NCBI GenBank assembly: GCA_016490735.1
Contig: JAEMWC010001607.1
Coordinates: 45,001-109,000, forward strand
Length of the DNA: 64,000 nt
From: Pachyseris speciosa
Taxonomy: Eukaryota; Cnidaria; Anthozoa; Scleractinia; Pachyseridae
Direction of reading: 5' to 3'
Below the pieces are notes generated by a model that was given only the letters and a program-made list of their open reading frames with translations, searched no databases and was not told the origin of the DNA. A program made the position numbers and the translations under genes. Within the stretch, counting starts at the first letter, position 1. Each line of letters starts with the position of its first letter. Below are positions 52,532 to 62,960 of this stretch, one piece after another.

Positions 52532-55083
52532 ATGTGGTTTATCTCGTCCAGCTGGATTGTTTTCGTTCTTCTTATATCTGCATCTGTCAAAGGTAAGAAA
52601 ATAGTGAACACAGACAGCCTTATATTTTTCAGACGAGTATTAATCTGAGATCCATCGCATTCACTTATTTTATCTTTTGCGGTTACGAATCAACAGCTGC
52701 CAGTCGGCTTGTTAACGAGTTGATAGAACGCTGCACCGGTATCGCAAGATCCCGCACGATCGTGAATTTTTTTGAGACTGTCTCAGTAGTGTTCATCACT
52801 GCGACGATCGTTCAGATCTTATTCAGATCATCAGATGCGAAACAAGCAATCGACAGTTTAAGACGGAAATGAACCTTGAATTGCGTAGGTCGTAGTTACA
52901 ACTGTCAACAGCTTTAGCAGAATTTTAGTCACTTTCCGCCAAATTTCGCTGATAAAGAAATACAAATTCTTATTACATAATGCTATACACTTTCGTCAGT
53001 TACTCCTGACAGCAAATTTAACATGGCGATGTGCTGGGTTTAAGCTATAGTGGACCTGACTATAAAATACTCTTTATAGGACTTCTAGCGCATAATTGCT
53101 CGTGTTTACTGAGGAAAAGATCCTCCGAAGGTTGCGCGAAACGTTTGTACCCGTTCATTCGCATAAACTTTCATGTCAAAACAATCACTGTTTATCCTGG
53201 TCATAATTTAATTGCAGTCTAAGGGGAATGTTCGAAAGAAACAGACCCTTCGGTAGCCCTTTCGAGATTTCGGGTTAGCATTATTGATATACTCCGTTTT
53301 CCTTTACTGACATCAATGTGCGTTTCTCGGGTTTCTGAAACTCGGTTGTTATAATAATTAGATAAAAGTTGGTCGATTGCATCTACTCTGGAATACTAAT
53401 ACTTGAACGGGGATGTTTACGACTTCGGACTGCACATTCGCCTGTTTCAGTCATTCTATGCTAAGGTTTATGCCACCTGATAGCTAGCCGGCCTTGTTTT
53501 GAATTAAGCTTTATTTCATAGATTCTTGGTAAAGGCTGCTATAAATAGTAGCGTAAAGTTTTGCCAGAGACGTCGCTACAAAAGACTTTCAAGACCGGAA
53601 AGAAAGAAAATCACAACATATCGAGTTTAAAATTTTCTCAGAATGCATGCTTAGTTTTCCTAGAAAATAGGCTAAGAATAGATCACAAAACACTCCTTTC
53701 CATTTTGCTATGTCCAAGGAATAATTTCACGGAAAAGCACGGTATATAAACCGAGATCGCGAGAAAGAACATAAAATTGTATCGATGACAAAACTTGCAG
53801 CACTGTTTCCTTCTGAACTTTCAAGACCGGAAAGAAAGAAAATCACAACATATCGAGTTTAAAATTTTCTCAGAATGCATGCTTAGTTTTCCTAGAAAAT
53901 AGGCTAAGAATAGATCACAAAACACTCCTTTCCATTTTGCTATGTCCAAGGAATAATTTCACGGAAAAGCACGGTATATAAACCGAGATCGCGAGAAAGA
54001 ACATAAAATTGTATCGATGACAAAACTTGCAGCACTGTTTCCTTCTGAACTCATAACTACAGCTAATTATGCACACGTATCAAATATCGCCTGGTTGCTC
54101 CTAGAGACGAAGAGCCACTCATGTGGCACACGTCACATTATATGCAGTGAAAGGTAGAATTGCTGGTTTCAATTTTGATTCACGAGACCAACATTCGTGT
54201 TTTAATGTTTTTTAACTATATTGTCCTAATTCAAAGATGCAAACAGAATTAGACAAATTATTAACAACAAGCCACAGTAAAATAAACTGGTTGTGAGGAA
54301 TGTACATTTGCGTAGTTATTGAGATCTTTTGGTAACACTGCTCCCTCGCCAAGTATTCGAGAAAAAAAACAGAAAATCATTGAAAAGAAAAACTAATGGG
54401 TAGGACTAAGCATTTTAATACTATGGAAAACCTGGATTTTGTTCTCACAATGATTAACGATGCACTTACTTGTAAATATGATTTAGAAGGTTCCAAAACG
54501 CAGACAAGTAATAACTTGAACGTGCTTTTGAAACAGTTGCAGTGTTTTGAGTGAAACGCAAATTAAAAACTGAATGCAAAGAGGTCTTAGAGATCACCTT
54601 TGACATAAATATTTTCCATGTGAATCGAGTAATGTAATGAATGTGGCACGACAATACGGACTTGGGCAATGGTGAGTGAAAGCATTGTTTATCTGAAATA
54701 ACACGCAGGTCTTTTTGCCTTTCGTTTCAGCTGAAGACAGGAGTGCAGAGGAAACAGAATGGTGCTGGAATGATTATGCATTCGGTTTTGGTGTGGGTGC
54801 CGCAGCCGTGGCAGTTGCTCCCTTTGCTCTCACCGCAGCTGGATTCACTGCTGGAGGAGTAGCTGCCGGCTCAGTGGCTGCCGGAGTACAATCTGCGGTG
54901 TACGGGGGAACTATTGGCTCCGCTAGCATATTCGCCGGACTTCAGAGCGCTGGGGCCGTTGGTATTAGTTTCATTGGTAAACTAGCCATATTTTCAACAG
55001 CAACTGGAGCGGCCACATATGCCAAGAATAAAGTGGCTCCATGCAACGACAAGCCAAGATGTAAGTCGTCGAAAGAGAACTAA
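52532..55083 (+). CDS. IFI6/IFI27 (ISG12)-like protein, two exons
   Basis: Exon 1 (52,532-52,592) encodes a start Met and a hydrophobic signal-like segment (SSWIVFVLLISAS) and ends AAAG before a GTAAG donor. Exon 2 (54,731-55,083) follows a TTTCGTTTCAG acceptor, keeps frame, and gives a 137-residue product. Residues about 36-105 form the small, Gly/Ala-rich ISG12 domain (APFALTAAGFTAGGVAAGS, then a second helix with GGTIGSASIFAGLQSAGAVG), predicted to span membranes twice or more. The C-terminus has a Cys pair (CNDKPRC). Vertebrate relatives are interferon-induced and act in mitochondria or ER in apoptosis and antiviral responses; the function in cnidarians is not established. The region is tandemly duplicated, and the second copy of exon 1 lies at 61,516. 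Confidence 0.85.
53585..54048. repeat. Apparently perfect 232-bp tandem duplication in the intron
   Basis: Copies at 53,585-53,816 and 53,817-54,048 look identical base for base by eye, indicating a very recent event. Confidence 0.9.
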
Positions 55084-55147
55084 TTTACAAGAACAGTGAA
55101 TGGGTGACCACAGAGACTGCCTGTGTCTTCAGCGTGGTGCTTCATTT

Positions 55148-56730
55148 TTCATTTTCATTTTCATTTTCTTTATTTACTCCACATTATCAAAGTGTAAAAG
55201 ATTTCTTACAGTGAACAGAGAACGAGTGGAGAAGGACATGATATAGTAGACTAATTACATGCCCTTTTAAATTATGAAACCATACAATAAATAGAGGAGA
55301 TGAAAAACAGAAGTAAAAGAGGTTTTACATAGGTGTGTGGTAGAAATTAATATCTGAGCAAAATAATGCTGAAAGAGAGCTCTTTTAAATAATTGTTTTG
55401 TGGGTTTTGGGGGAATAGAAATGGGAATATCATTCCAGTGATAACATCCAATAATTGTTGGGCAAAATTTCCCAATATTTATTCTGAAAGGACTAGGATT
55501 CAGATACTGTAGGGACGCAATTCGAGTGGCGTAATTATGTTGCTCAGATACAAGGGTAGGGTAAAATTGGAGGGCTTCCTATCTACAATATGATCACGAA
55601 AGAGTTGGCAAGTATAAAATTTAACAATGTCAGGACGCTTAATGAGACCGAGGTTTACGTAACGTTATTAATGATTCTGACTACTTTGTTTTGTAACTTT
55701 ACCAGTTGTGCTAATGGTGCTTTGTAGTTGTTACCCCACAATACGCAACCATAGGTTAGATAGGGAAATACAAGCACGTAATAGATACTTGTAAGTGACT
55801 GATCTGTCACATGGCGTTTTAGTTTGGTGATAATATTAACACTTTTACTAATTTTACTACCAATATAATCAATATGGTCTTGCCAAGACAAAAAACAATC
55901 AATAACTAGCCCCAAATATTTTATACTGTAAGACTGTTCGAGACACTGATCAGCTAGTTTAAGAGGGGGGTACAAATTATAATTATTTTCTTTTTTGTCT
56001 TGGCTGGAAAATTAAGTATTTCGTCTTAAATTAAGGGTTAATTTATTTGAACATAACCACTCATAGATGACTGGTAGTTCCTGGTTTGTCTGACGAAGCA
56101 ATAGATCTAAATCTTCACCAGTTACAGTTAACGAGGTATCATCGGCAAAAAGTCTTAATGATAGTTGGTTACTTTGGCAATGTCGTTGATATATAACATA
56201 AATAGAAGTGGACCTAAGATCGACCCTTGTGGTACCCCTGAATTTATCGCAAGAGAATCGGAAAACACGCCATTAACATACACCTTTTGCTTCCTTTTGG
56301 TCAGGTGAGACCTGAACCACTAATTATCAATATTTCTTTTTCCGTCAGTAAAGGTCAAGTTTGGACAGCAGAATAGAATGATTGACGGTGTCAGATGCTT
56401 TACTTTTGTTTGTTTGTTTTTAGGTCCAGAAATAGAGATACAGCATAATTTTCTTCATCCAGGGCTTTCGTTATCTCATCTAATAAGTCAACCAAGCAGT
56501 CAGTTGTAGAGTTTAATTTCCAGGTCTAAATCCATATTGATTAGGTACCAAAATACGTTTGGTCGTTAAAAAAGATAATAGTTGATTGAAAATACACCTC
56601 TCAAAAACTTTACTCAGTGCCGAGAGAACTGAAATGGGCCTGTAGTTATCACATGAGGAACGAGAGCCCTGTTTAAATATCGGAATAACCTTAGCAGTTT
56701 TTAGATTATCAGGAAATATACCGTGCTTGA
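55148..56730 (-). pseudogene. CR1/Jockey-type LINE, decayed
   Basis: On the minus strand RT pieces appear in order from about 56,640 (PISVLSALSKVFE) through a B-motif-like region near 56,220 (GSILGPLLF), an FADDTS motif near 56,150, and the thumb and C-terminal region (YSIKYLGLVIDCFLSWQDHI, TYGCVLWGNN) at 55,655-55,975. Multiple stops interrupt it. The 3' tail is a hexamer repeat, (AAAATG)n, at 55,148-55,170. Confidence 0.8.
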
Positions 56731-57538
56731 GTGTTTATAATGTGTGTCAGTGGTCTAAATATTTCGAGCGCGGCAGTGGATAACTGGAAAAACACGCTAT
56801 TATTCACTGAAGAAATGGTTTGTTACCTATGGAGAAAAACAAATACCTCATTAATAGCTTTTGACCTCGATTGCCAGCAGTCCCATTCTAATGGAAACAG
56901 TGGCTTTCCCGATTCGAGAAAACAAAACAAAAAAATTTAAATTATGCAAATTTAATAAAAACTTCAAGATTCTGATTGGCTTAGCGGGGTGCAGTTTTCA
57001 GGAAACACGATGCAGATTAAGGTAATCCAGTGTAGGAAAAAGGAAATTCAGTGCAACTAAGAAGCTATTTGAAAAAGAAATTCGTTTCCGGAATAATAAT
57101 TTGTTAGGGCGTTGGACGATGGAAAAAATACTGATCCTGTAGATTACCTTTAAAAGCCGATAAAACAATATTCGATGTATCTTTTTCACACATGAGGCTC
57201 ACATACCTTTACATATTTTATGGGAAAAAAAAAGCTCATCATGCGGTTCTAGGCTGTTTAACTCTGGTTTGTTTCGAAATCTCCTTTTACATGTAACGAA
57301 ATGGTTGGTGAACTATAAGCATGTTTGAGTCGAGAATTACTAGCGTTACGTTCCGATGATTGGTTCCTGATGTTTTCGAATGACACATTGACCCAATTTC
57401 GCTACGACTACCTGGATTTTGTCAATATGTTTCCATTACTAATACTACTTCATTCAAAAAAAATTCAGGAAATACAATTAGCAGGTGAATTAAAGAATTA
57501 AAGTCCTAATGGGAATCTAGTATAACACACTTTACTTT
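56731..57538. other. No gene recognised
   Basis: AT-rich sequence with short unassigned frames. No repeats were noticed. Confidence 0.4.
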
Positions 57539-57658
57539 GAGAATGATATATGAAATGAATCATATATGAACTGCGGAAATGAAATCAAATGAAGAATGAT
57601 CCTCGCAGTTGTGAACGCAATTTATGCAATTGCGAAAAGAAGCCTGAAAAAAATTCAG

Positions 57659-57705
57659 GACTTCAACGGGGTTTGAACCCGTGACCTCGCGATTACCGGT
57701 GCGAT

Positions 57706-57731
<26 letters not shown>
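57659..57731 (-). tRNA. tRNA-Thr(GGT)-like, probably non-functional
   Basis: 73 nt with good acceptor pairing (GGCTTCA/TGAAGTC), a D arm (GCTC...GAGC) and a T arm (ACGGG...CCCGT). The anticodon arm is abnormal: the loop is 8 nt and lacks the U before the GGT triplet, with one mismatched stem pair. Confidence 0.5.
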
Positions 57732-57746
<15 letters not shown>

Positions 57747-57925
57747 AGGTCAATTGTGGGTTCATATGTTCCCGTCAAAGAAATGAGTGAGAATGATATA
57801 TGAAATGAATCATATATGAACTGCGGAAATGAAATCAAATGAAGAATGATCCTCGCAGTTGTGAACGCAATTTATGCAATTGCGAAAAGAAGCCTGAAAA
57901 AAATTGACCTGCTCCCAACGTCAAT

Positions 57926-57998
57926 GGCTTCATAGCTCAGTTGGTTAGAGCATCGCACCGGTAATCGCGAGGTCACGGGTTCAAACCCCGTTGAAGTC
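57926..57998 (+). tRNA. tRNA-Thr(GGT)-like, probably non-functional
   Basis: Identical in body to the minus-strand copy at 57,659, including the enlarged anticodon loop. Confidence 0.5.
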
Positions 57999-58160
57999 CT
58001 GAATTTTTTTCAGGCTTCTTTTCGCAATTGCATAAATTGCGTTCACAACTGCGAGGATCATTCTTCATTTGATTTCATTTCCGCAGTTCATATATGATTC
58101 ATTTCATATATCATTCTCACTCATTTCTTTGACGGGAACATATGAACCCACAATTGACCT

Positions 58161-58175
<15 letters not shown>

Positions 58176-58201
<26 letters not shown>

Positions 58202-58248
58202 ATCGCACCGGTAATCGCGAGGTCACGGGTTCAAACCCCGTTGAAGTC
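58176..58248 (+). tRNA. tRNA-Thr(GGT)-like, probably non-functional
   Basis: Third copy of the same 73-nt sequence, with the same anticodon-arm anomaly, 250 nt after the second. Confidence 0.5.
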
Positions 58249-58322
58249 CTGAATTTTTTTCAGGCTTCTTTTCGCAATTGCATAAATTGCGTTCACAACT
58301 GCGAGGATCATTCTTCATTTGA

Positions 58323-58589
58323 CACTTTACTTTATTCACATTTCCATTGCACGGTTTGTAAAACTTATTAAATAATTAGCAACTTAAAACATAGAATATT
58401 CAATTACAATTTAAACTAAATATTATTACATAGAAGGAAATGCCTAGCAGCTAGATAACCGTAAGGTTTTTGAGCTAGCAGCTAGCTCTTTGAAGGTAGT
58501 TTCGAATGTACAGGACATCACAGATGACTGCACTTAGCAATGGTAGCCGAAAATTTGGCTAACGTTGAAAAGCACGTGCGGCGGCCAAG
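58323..58589. other. No gene recognised
   Basis: AT-rich spacer; the word GCTAGCAGCTAG recurs near 58,446-58,486. Confidence 0.4.
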
Positions 58590-58725
58590 TTTCAAGTTTT
58601 AAGTTTCAAGTTTCAAGTTTATTTCAACTCTTTAACAAGTGGATAATTCTTGGTGGACTGGGCCGCAAATAGCTTTACAGCTAATCGAGGCGGACCAGTC
58701 CTTAAATATTACTATTATAAATATT
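58590..58725 (-). mobile_element. LINE 3'-end fragment, same family as the copy at 39.5 kb
   Basis: Reverse complement of the last ~135 bp of the LINE ending at 41,415, including GGCCGCAAATAGCTTTACAG and the tail of repeated AAACTTGAAA. It is a strongly 5'-truncated insertion. Confidence 0.85.
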
Positions 58726-59135
58726 GCGCCATATGCAAAAATCCAATCTTATAAGTGTAGGCTGAACCTCTTGGCCAGGAGTGCCACAACATTTAAGGCC
58801 TAATTAGAAATAAAACACAAATAGCGGAGATAAACATGGTAAACCAACGCATTTTATATAGCCTTGACGTTCCATATGCTAGGCAACATACAATTTCAAG
58901 GATGACCGTTATAATTTTTGAAAACTATCTACTTTTAATAAAGGGGTCTGAAACCGAGATAAAGAAAAACTTAGCAGTAAATCTGTAAAAGGATGCACCT
59001 TATTAATAAAGCGACAACTTCTCACCACTAATGTTTGCACTAAAAGCTGGCTTAAGTTCTTGGATAAATAAGATTTCCTTTCTCCTTTATTAAAAGTACG
59101 GTACTTCTTATACTCACACGCAGCCAGTCGACACC

Positions 59136-59180
59136 ATCGCCTGATGAAGACCAGCAGTATAGCGGTCGAAACGTCGCGAT
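59136..59180 (+). ncRNA. Hammerhead-ribozyme-like motif (type I, minimal stem III)
   Basis: Order is ATCGC, CTGATGA, a GACC...GGTC hairpin with an 11-nt loop, GAAAC, GTC, GCGAT. ATCGC and GCGAT can form stem I, GACC/GGTC stem II, and the palindrome ACGT a stem III in a dimer. One extra A lies between CTGATGA and stem II, which is a departure from the standard core. Hammerheads are known in Penelope-like elements, and a Penelope-type endonuclease fragment lies 90 bp away on the opposite strand. Confidence 0.4.
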
Positions 59181-59271
59181 CCACATCTTTGTGACTCAAT
59201 CGTGAGACAAAAGATTAACGCTCAGTTATCATTTGAAACCACGATGACGAACACCTTTCATAATATAAGAT

Positions 59272-59492
59272 TTCCTTAATTTTGCAATGATAATCGGTTT
59301 TGCCCGACGCTAAAATGTCAAATCGATCCGACTTTATGGTTTTTCCAGTGGTTTTAACGTGGCCAGCAATGGCTGATGTGTGGCAATTTTTAGCGAGGGC
59401 CTTGAAATGTTCAGTTTTCCTGTCGTGAAGTCTTCTTTTTGTCTTACCAATAAAAAAATCAGTGCAGTCCCAGCAACCAGCCTTATAAATGA
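59272..59492 (-). pseudogene. Penelope-like element GIY-YIG endonuclease fragment
   Basis: Minus-strand translation reads AGCWDCTDFFIGKTKRRLHD followed by RKTEHFKALAKNCHTSAIAG and ILASGKTDYHCKIKE. This is the GIY-YIG nuclease arrangement (FIGKT, then Arg and His) found at the C-terminus of Penelope-like retroelements. Upstream RT was not found and frameshifts are present. Confidence 0.65.
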
Positions 59493-59962
59493 CTCATTCT
59501 GTGTTTGGTCTTGCGAGTTCGAGGCCATTGCTACGGCAGATGTGTGCGAGACGTTAAAATACCCACGCACTTTTCGAAAAGAGTAGGGACGTAGTACCCG
59601 GTGTGGTGGTCTATTTCTACTAGAATGTGGTTATAGGGGAAGGATTTGCAGTTACGGGCTTACAGCAATGGCGTAACTCCTGTTGTAGTGTCCCTGCCAA
59701 GTCTCTGACAATGAAATCAAATCAAATCAAATCAAATCAAAATCAAATAGATGATTGTTATTTACAGGTAGTCGAAGAAAAATACGAGTTTCATTCCTCA
59801 ACAAAACTAACAACGATAAAACCAAATGTGAAGATTCAATTTATTTAATTCACTGGGCTGTAGAGTTTCTACCACTTGCCGGAAAATACGCACTTATTTC
59901 GCCTAGAGAGGTCTTATTTGCAGATTGCTGTGAAAGGGCGAATCTGAAGACTCGCGGGAACC

Positions 59963-60715
59963 ATGACTGGGAAGAACAAACTAAAGAATCTGATAAAGTT
60001 TCGCGACAGCCATCGAACTTTTGTGCGGAAAACAATCGCTGATGCTCAAGAATTAATCGCTGGAAGGAATCCCATCGAAGTGAAAAGGCTGAAACTTCTA
60101 CGCACCGCTCCTCAAACCAAGTGTTCGAAGCTTCAGGTTCTGGATCGTGACATAGTTGAGCTTCTAGAGGATGAGTCAGTGATTGATACCGATGTTTCTG
60201 AGAGCTATAATCTAACAAGTAATATCCAGGAGTGTATAGTGGATTTAGAATCTGCATTGGCAACGCAAGAATCATAAGAAGAGAATTAGCAATTGTCCCC
60301 AGTCTCGCAGCAATAAATTTCTCTAGAAAGTGCGGGAATTTCCCAAAGTTGCACATCGAAAATATACACGCATGCAAAGCTACCTAAGCTTGATCTGAGA
60401 AAATTCCACGGAAACCTCGGCCGTCGAGTGGTACCCTTTTTCGAGTCAGCAGTTCACAAGAATCCAAACCTATCCGTAGTGGATAAATTCAACTATCTAA
60501 AGTCTCTCCTAGGAAGCACTGCTCAAAGTGTGGTCGTTGGCCTTGCCCTGGCGAGCGCTAACTACGAAATGGCCGTCGAATTGCGCAAATGAAGATTCGA
60601 GAACCGACAGATTCTGATCGCTAGCCACATGGAGGCTCTCACAAAAATTCCCAAGGTGACATCGATAAGTGAAGTTAAGCTTGTACGATACAGTGGAGTA
60701 ATTTAACAAATCCAT
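59963..60715 (+). pseudogene. BEL/Pao retrotransposon gag-region fragment
   Basis: The first frame (KLKNLIKFRDSHRTFV through LEDESVIDTDVSES) is the coiled N-terminal segment of BEL/Pao gag. After stops near 60,276-60,320 a second segment gives KLPKLDLRKFHGNL, FNYLKSLLGSTAQSVVVGLA and YEMAVELRK, the DUF1759 gag signature. No protease, RT or LTR is seen. Confidence 0.7.
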
Positions 60716-60849
60716 TGAGAAAGATTATCTCTTCCCAAATATACCCAAAAATCACCAAAAAATCCACAAGATATCCCACAATACAGCTTCGTGGGATGAG
60801 CATAGGGATTTTGGATTACTGGAAAAGCGAACGAGATATTAACGTCAAA

Positions 60850-61330
60850 TCCATGTTAAGCGACGCAAAAAACGGTTTTTAAGTCTCGCCCTAATTGACC
60901 AATCAGCGTTCAGTAATTTTGCCCTCTATGTTATTAAAACTGAAAAACTGGAAAATTATCATGAGGTACGTACAATCAGCCAGTTTGACTGACAACCAAA
61001 ATCCTGTTCTCTGCTTATGGAAATGTCAAGTTTTGCCAACAATATTGAAACTTATACGAGACTATTATCAGATAATTTTAGAAAAGCCATACAGTTTGGT
61101 GATGTTTGTCTCGAACACTTTGTGCCCCATGCACGCGCGCTATGAAATAAAGTTAAAGACTGAAAACTCTAATGTTCCTCATAAATCAAAATTGTATAAT
61201 ATACTACAAACTAAGATACGAGGAAATTCCGTATTAACAAGTGTTTTCTTGATGCACGGCATCGAAAGGAGTTGATCTAATGCGAATCCTTCATTCGAAG
61301 AAAAGTGACATTCACGCAAAAGGTTGCTAA
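60850..61330. repeat. Segmental duplication block, copy 2
   Basis: Counterpart of 45,400-45,905, here uninterrupted and running on into the second IFI27-like exon 1 region. Confidence 0.8.
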
Positions 61331-61515
61331 CCGAAGTCATCAATCTAAAGCTTGGGATACCTGTGTTGAGGGCACGTGAATGCTTCATGCCCTCGAACAA
61401 GCCCGCCAATCATTTAGGGGCCGCAACCCAGTGATTGCAGGGGCCGATGTTCGTAATGGTTAAAATCTGTAAGCGAAGCAAGAAAGTATTTTGATTGAAG
61501 TGTAGCAGTGCAAAC

Positions 61516-61575
61516 ATGCAGTTTATCTCGTCCACCTGGATTGTTTACTTTCTTCTTATATCTGCATCTGCGAGT
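61516..61575 (+). pseudogene. IFI27-like exon 1, duplicated copy, broken
   Basis: The frame MQFISSTWIVYFLLISAS parallels the signal segment of the gene at 52,532. Homology stops just before the position of the splice donor, where a 1.4-kb insertion begins. The normal donor is therefore displaced. Downstream intron homology resumes after about 62,960. Exon 2 would lie beyond the window. Confidence 0.7.
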
Positions 61576-62960
61576 TCGTTATCAGAACCGGGTCGTTTGA
61601 AAACGCTTTCAAAAGTGGAGCGTTTTCAAAACGATACGGTTTCATTGGTCGTGTAAACGGCGAAACCGCATCGATTTGAAAACGGTTACTTATTTTGGTG
61701 CGAAATTGACTGGCTCGCGAAGGGTAAATATAGTGAACTTCGCACGGAGTGCAGCGCTTTTTTGCACAATCACAATTTAAGTTCGTTTTTTTCAGCTTTC
61801 ATATATTTTACTCTCTATAAACCAAGAGGCATATCGTAATAACAGGCAGAGATGTCTTGAAATGTTGACTTTTTCATCGATACGTTCCAGAGTAACAAAG
61901 AGAAAGCAAAACGACGATTCTGGATTCGGCCTGGAAGAACTCGTGTTTGATGGGACAACTTTTTGGACAGGTAAATGCTTCCAGAAGAATGCCTGAGAAC
62001 GAGATCGCCATGACGTAAACGGTTGGATAGGTTCCGTGTAAGCACTTTGAAACCGTGTCGTTTTTGATGCGGTTTCGAGGTCATGAAACCGTGTCGATTG
62101 GAAACCGCGTCCGTGTAAACGATGCCTAAGTTGCTCTTTCATCTTTACTTCACTCGTCGATAAACAAAAACTGTTCTGGTTGAAACTGAGAAGTAAATCG
62201 TCTGAACTCTCTGCCTTTTCGTTCCTCTTGCTCACGGGCAATGATTTACGAACAGTGTACAACCACAACAACATGAGAACTAAATAATAACCTTTATTAC
62301 AGGATGAACTACAAACATTTGACTGGTAATCTCTTGCGGCTTTCAGTACTTTTTTTACTGTCAATCCCATTTGTCGTATAGTTCTGCTGAGGATTTGCAT
62401 TGCATACGCCTCACCTCTCTCGTACTCCAACCACGCTTGCAACTCGTCAAGATAGAGCCCTGGATTATCTTATAGCATAACGAATGACAAGAATTTCTGC
62501 AGCTAAAATAATCTACATCCATAAAAAGCTGATAAAAAGTCAAATTCCACACAACTCGACTCATTTTCTGAGTCTGCTGAGGCCAACGTTTTCAGCTACC
62601 TGATATTTTCGTTTCTTTGATCTTCTCTTTGGCGGATCGCTTACAGCTCCAGTGTTTACACGAACAATCGAATCGCCTTCTTCACAAACGTTTTTCTCCC
62701 AAAAAGTGTCTCTGCATGCTATGTGATTCAAGGCAGACCATTTTGTCTCGACATAATAATCCTCCATAATCCTCCGTCTCAACGAATTAAACTGGAAACG
62801 ACTTTGTCAGTGATAACTGAGCGATTATACCTGATCACAACGACGATTGAACATGGCGGTGAAACTGACACGAAACGAGAACTATATTGTCATGGAAACG
62901 ATGGATTGACGTCCACCAAAAATGGGAAAAATTCGTTGGAGGGCGCGTGTGACTGGTAAT
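61576..62960. mobile_element. Unclassified insertion in the duplicated IFI27-like exon 1
   Basis: Absent from the paralogous site at 52.59 kb. The left part repeats words such as GAAAACGCTTTCAAAAG and GAAACCGTGTCG. Minus-strand frames (62,561-62,782, with PPKRRSKKRKYQ, and 61,792-62,442) match no family I recognise. It is probably a non-autonomous or decayed DNA transposon; termini are not clearly inverted. Confidence 0.5.

Larger units (their letters stand above)
57539..58322. repeat. Repeat cluster carrying three tRNA-like genes
   Basis: A unit of about 115 bp (GAGAATGATATATGAAATGA through TGCGAAAAGAAGCCTGAAAA) occurs twice in direct order (about 57,539 and 57,789) and twice inverted (about 57,999-58,120 and 58,249-58,322). 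Each is attached to a tRNA-like sequence or its junction. The whole has large-scale dyad symmetry centred near 57,905. Confidence 0.85.

Noticed and set aside
52292..52611. Frames around the snapback hairpin
   Set aside because: They derive from the palindromic MITE and exon 1 flank; the real coding part is the 61-nt exon on the plus strand.
59850..60377. Minus-strand 175-codon frame
   Set aside because: Antisense to the recognisable BEL/Pao gag segment.
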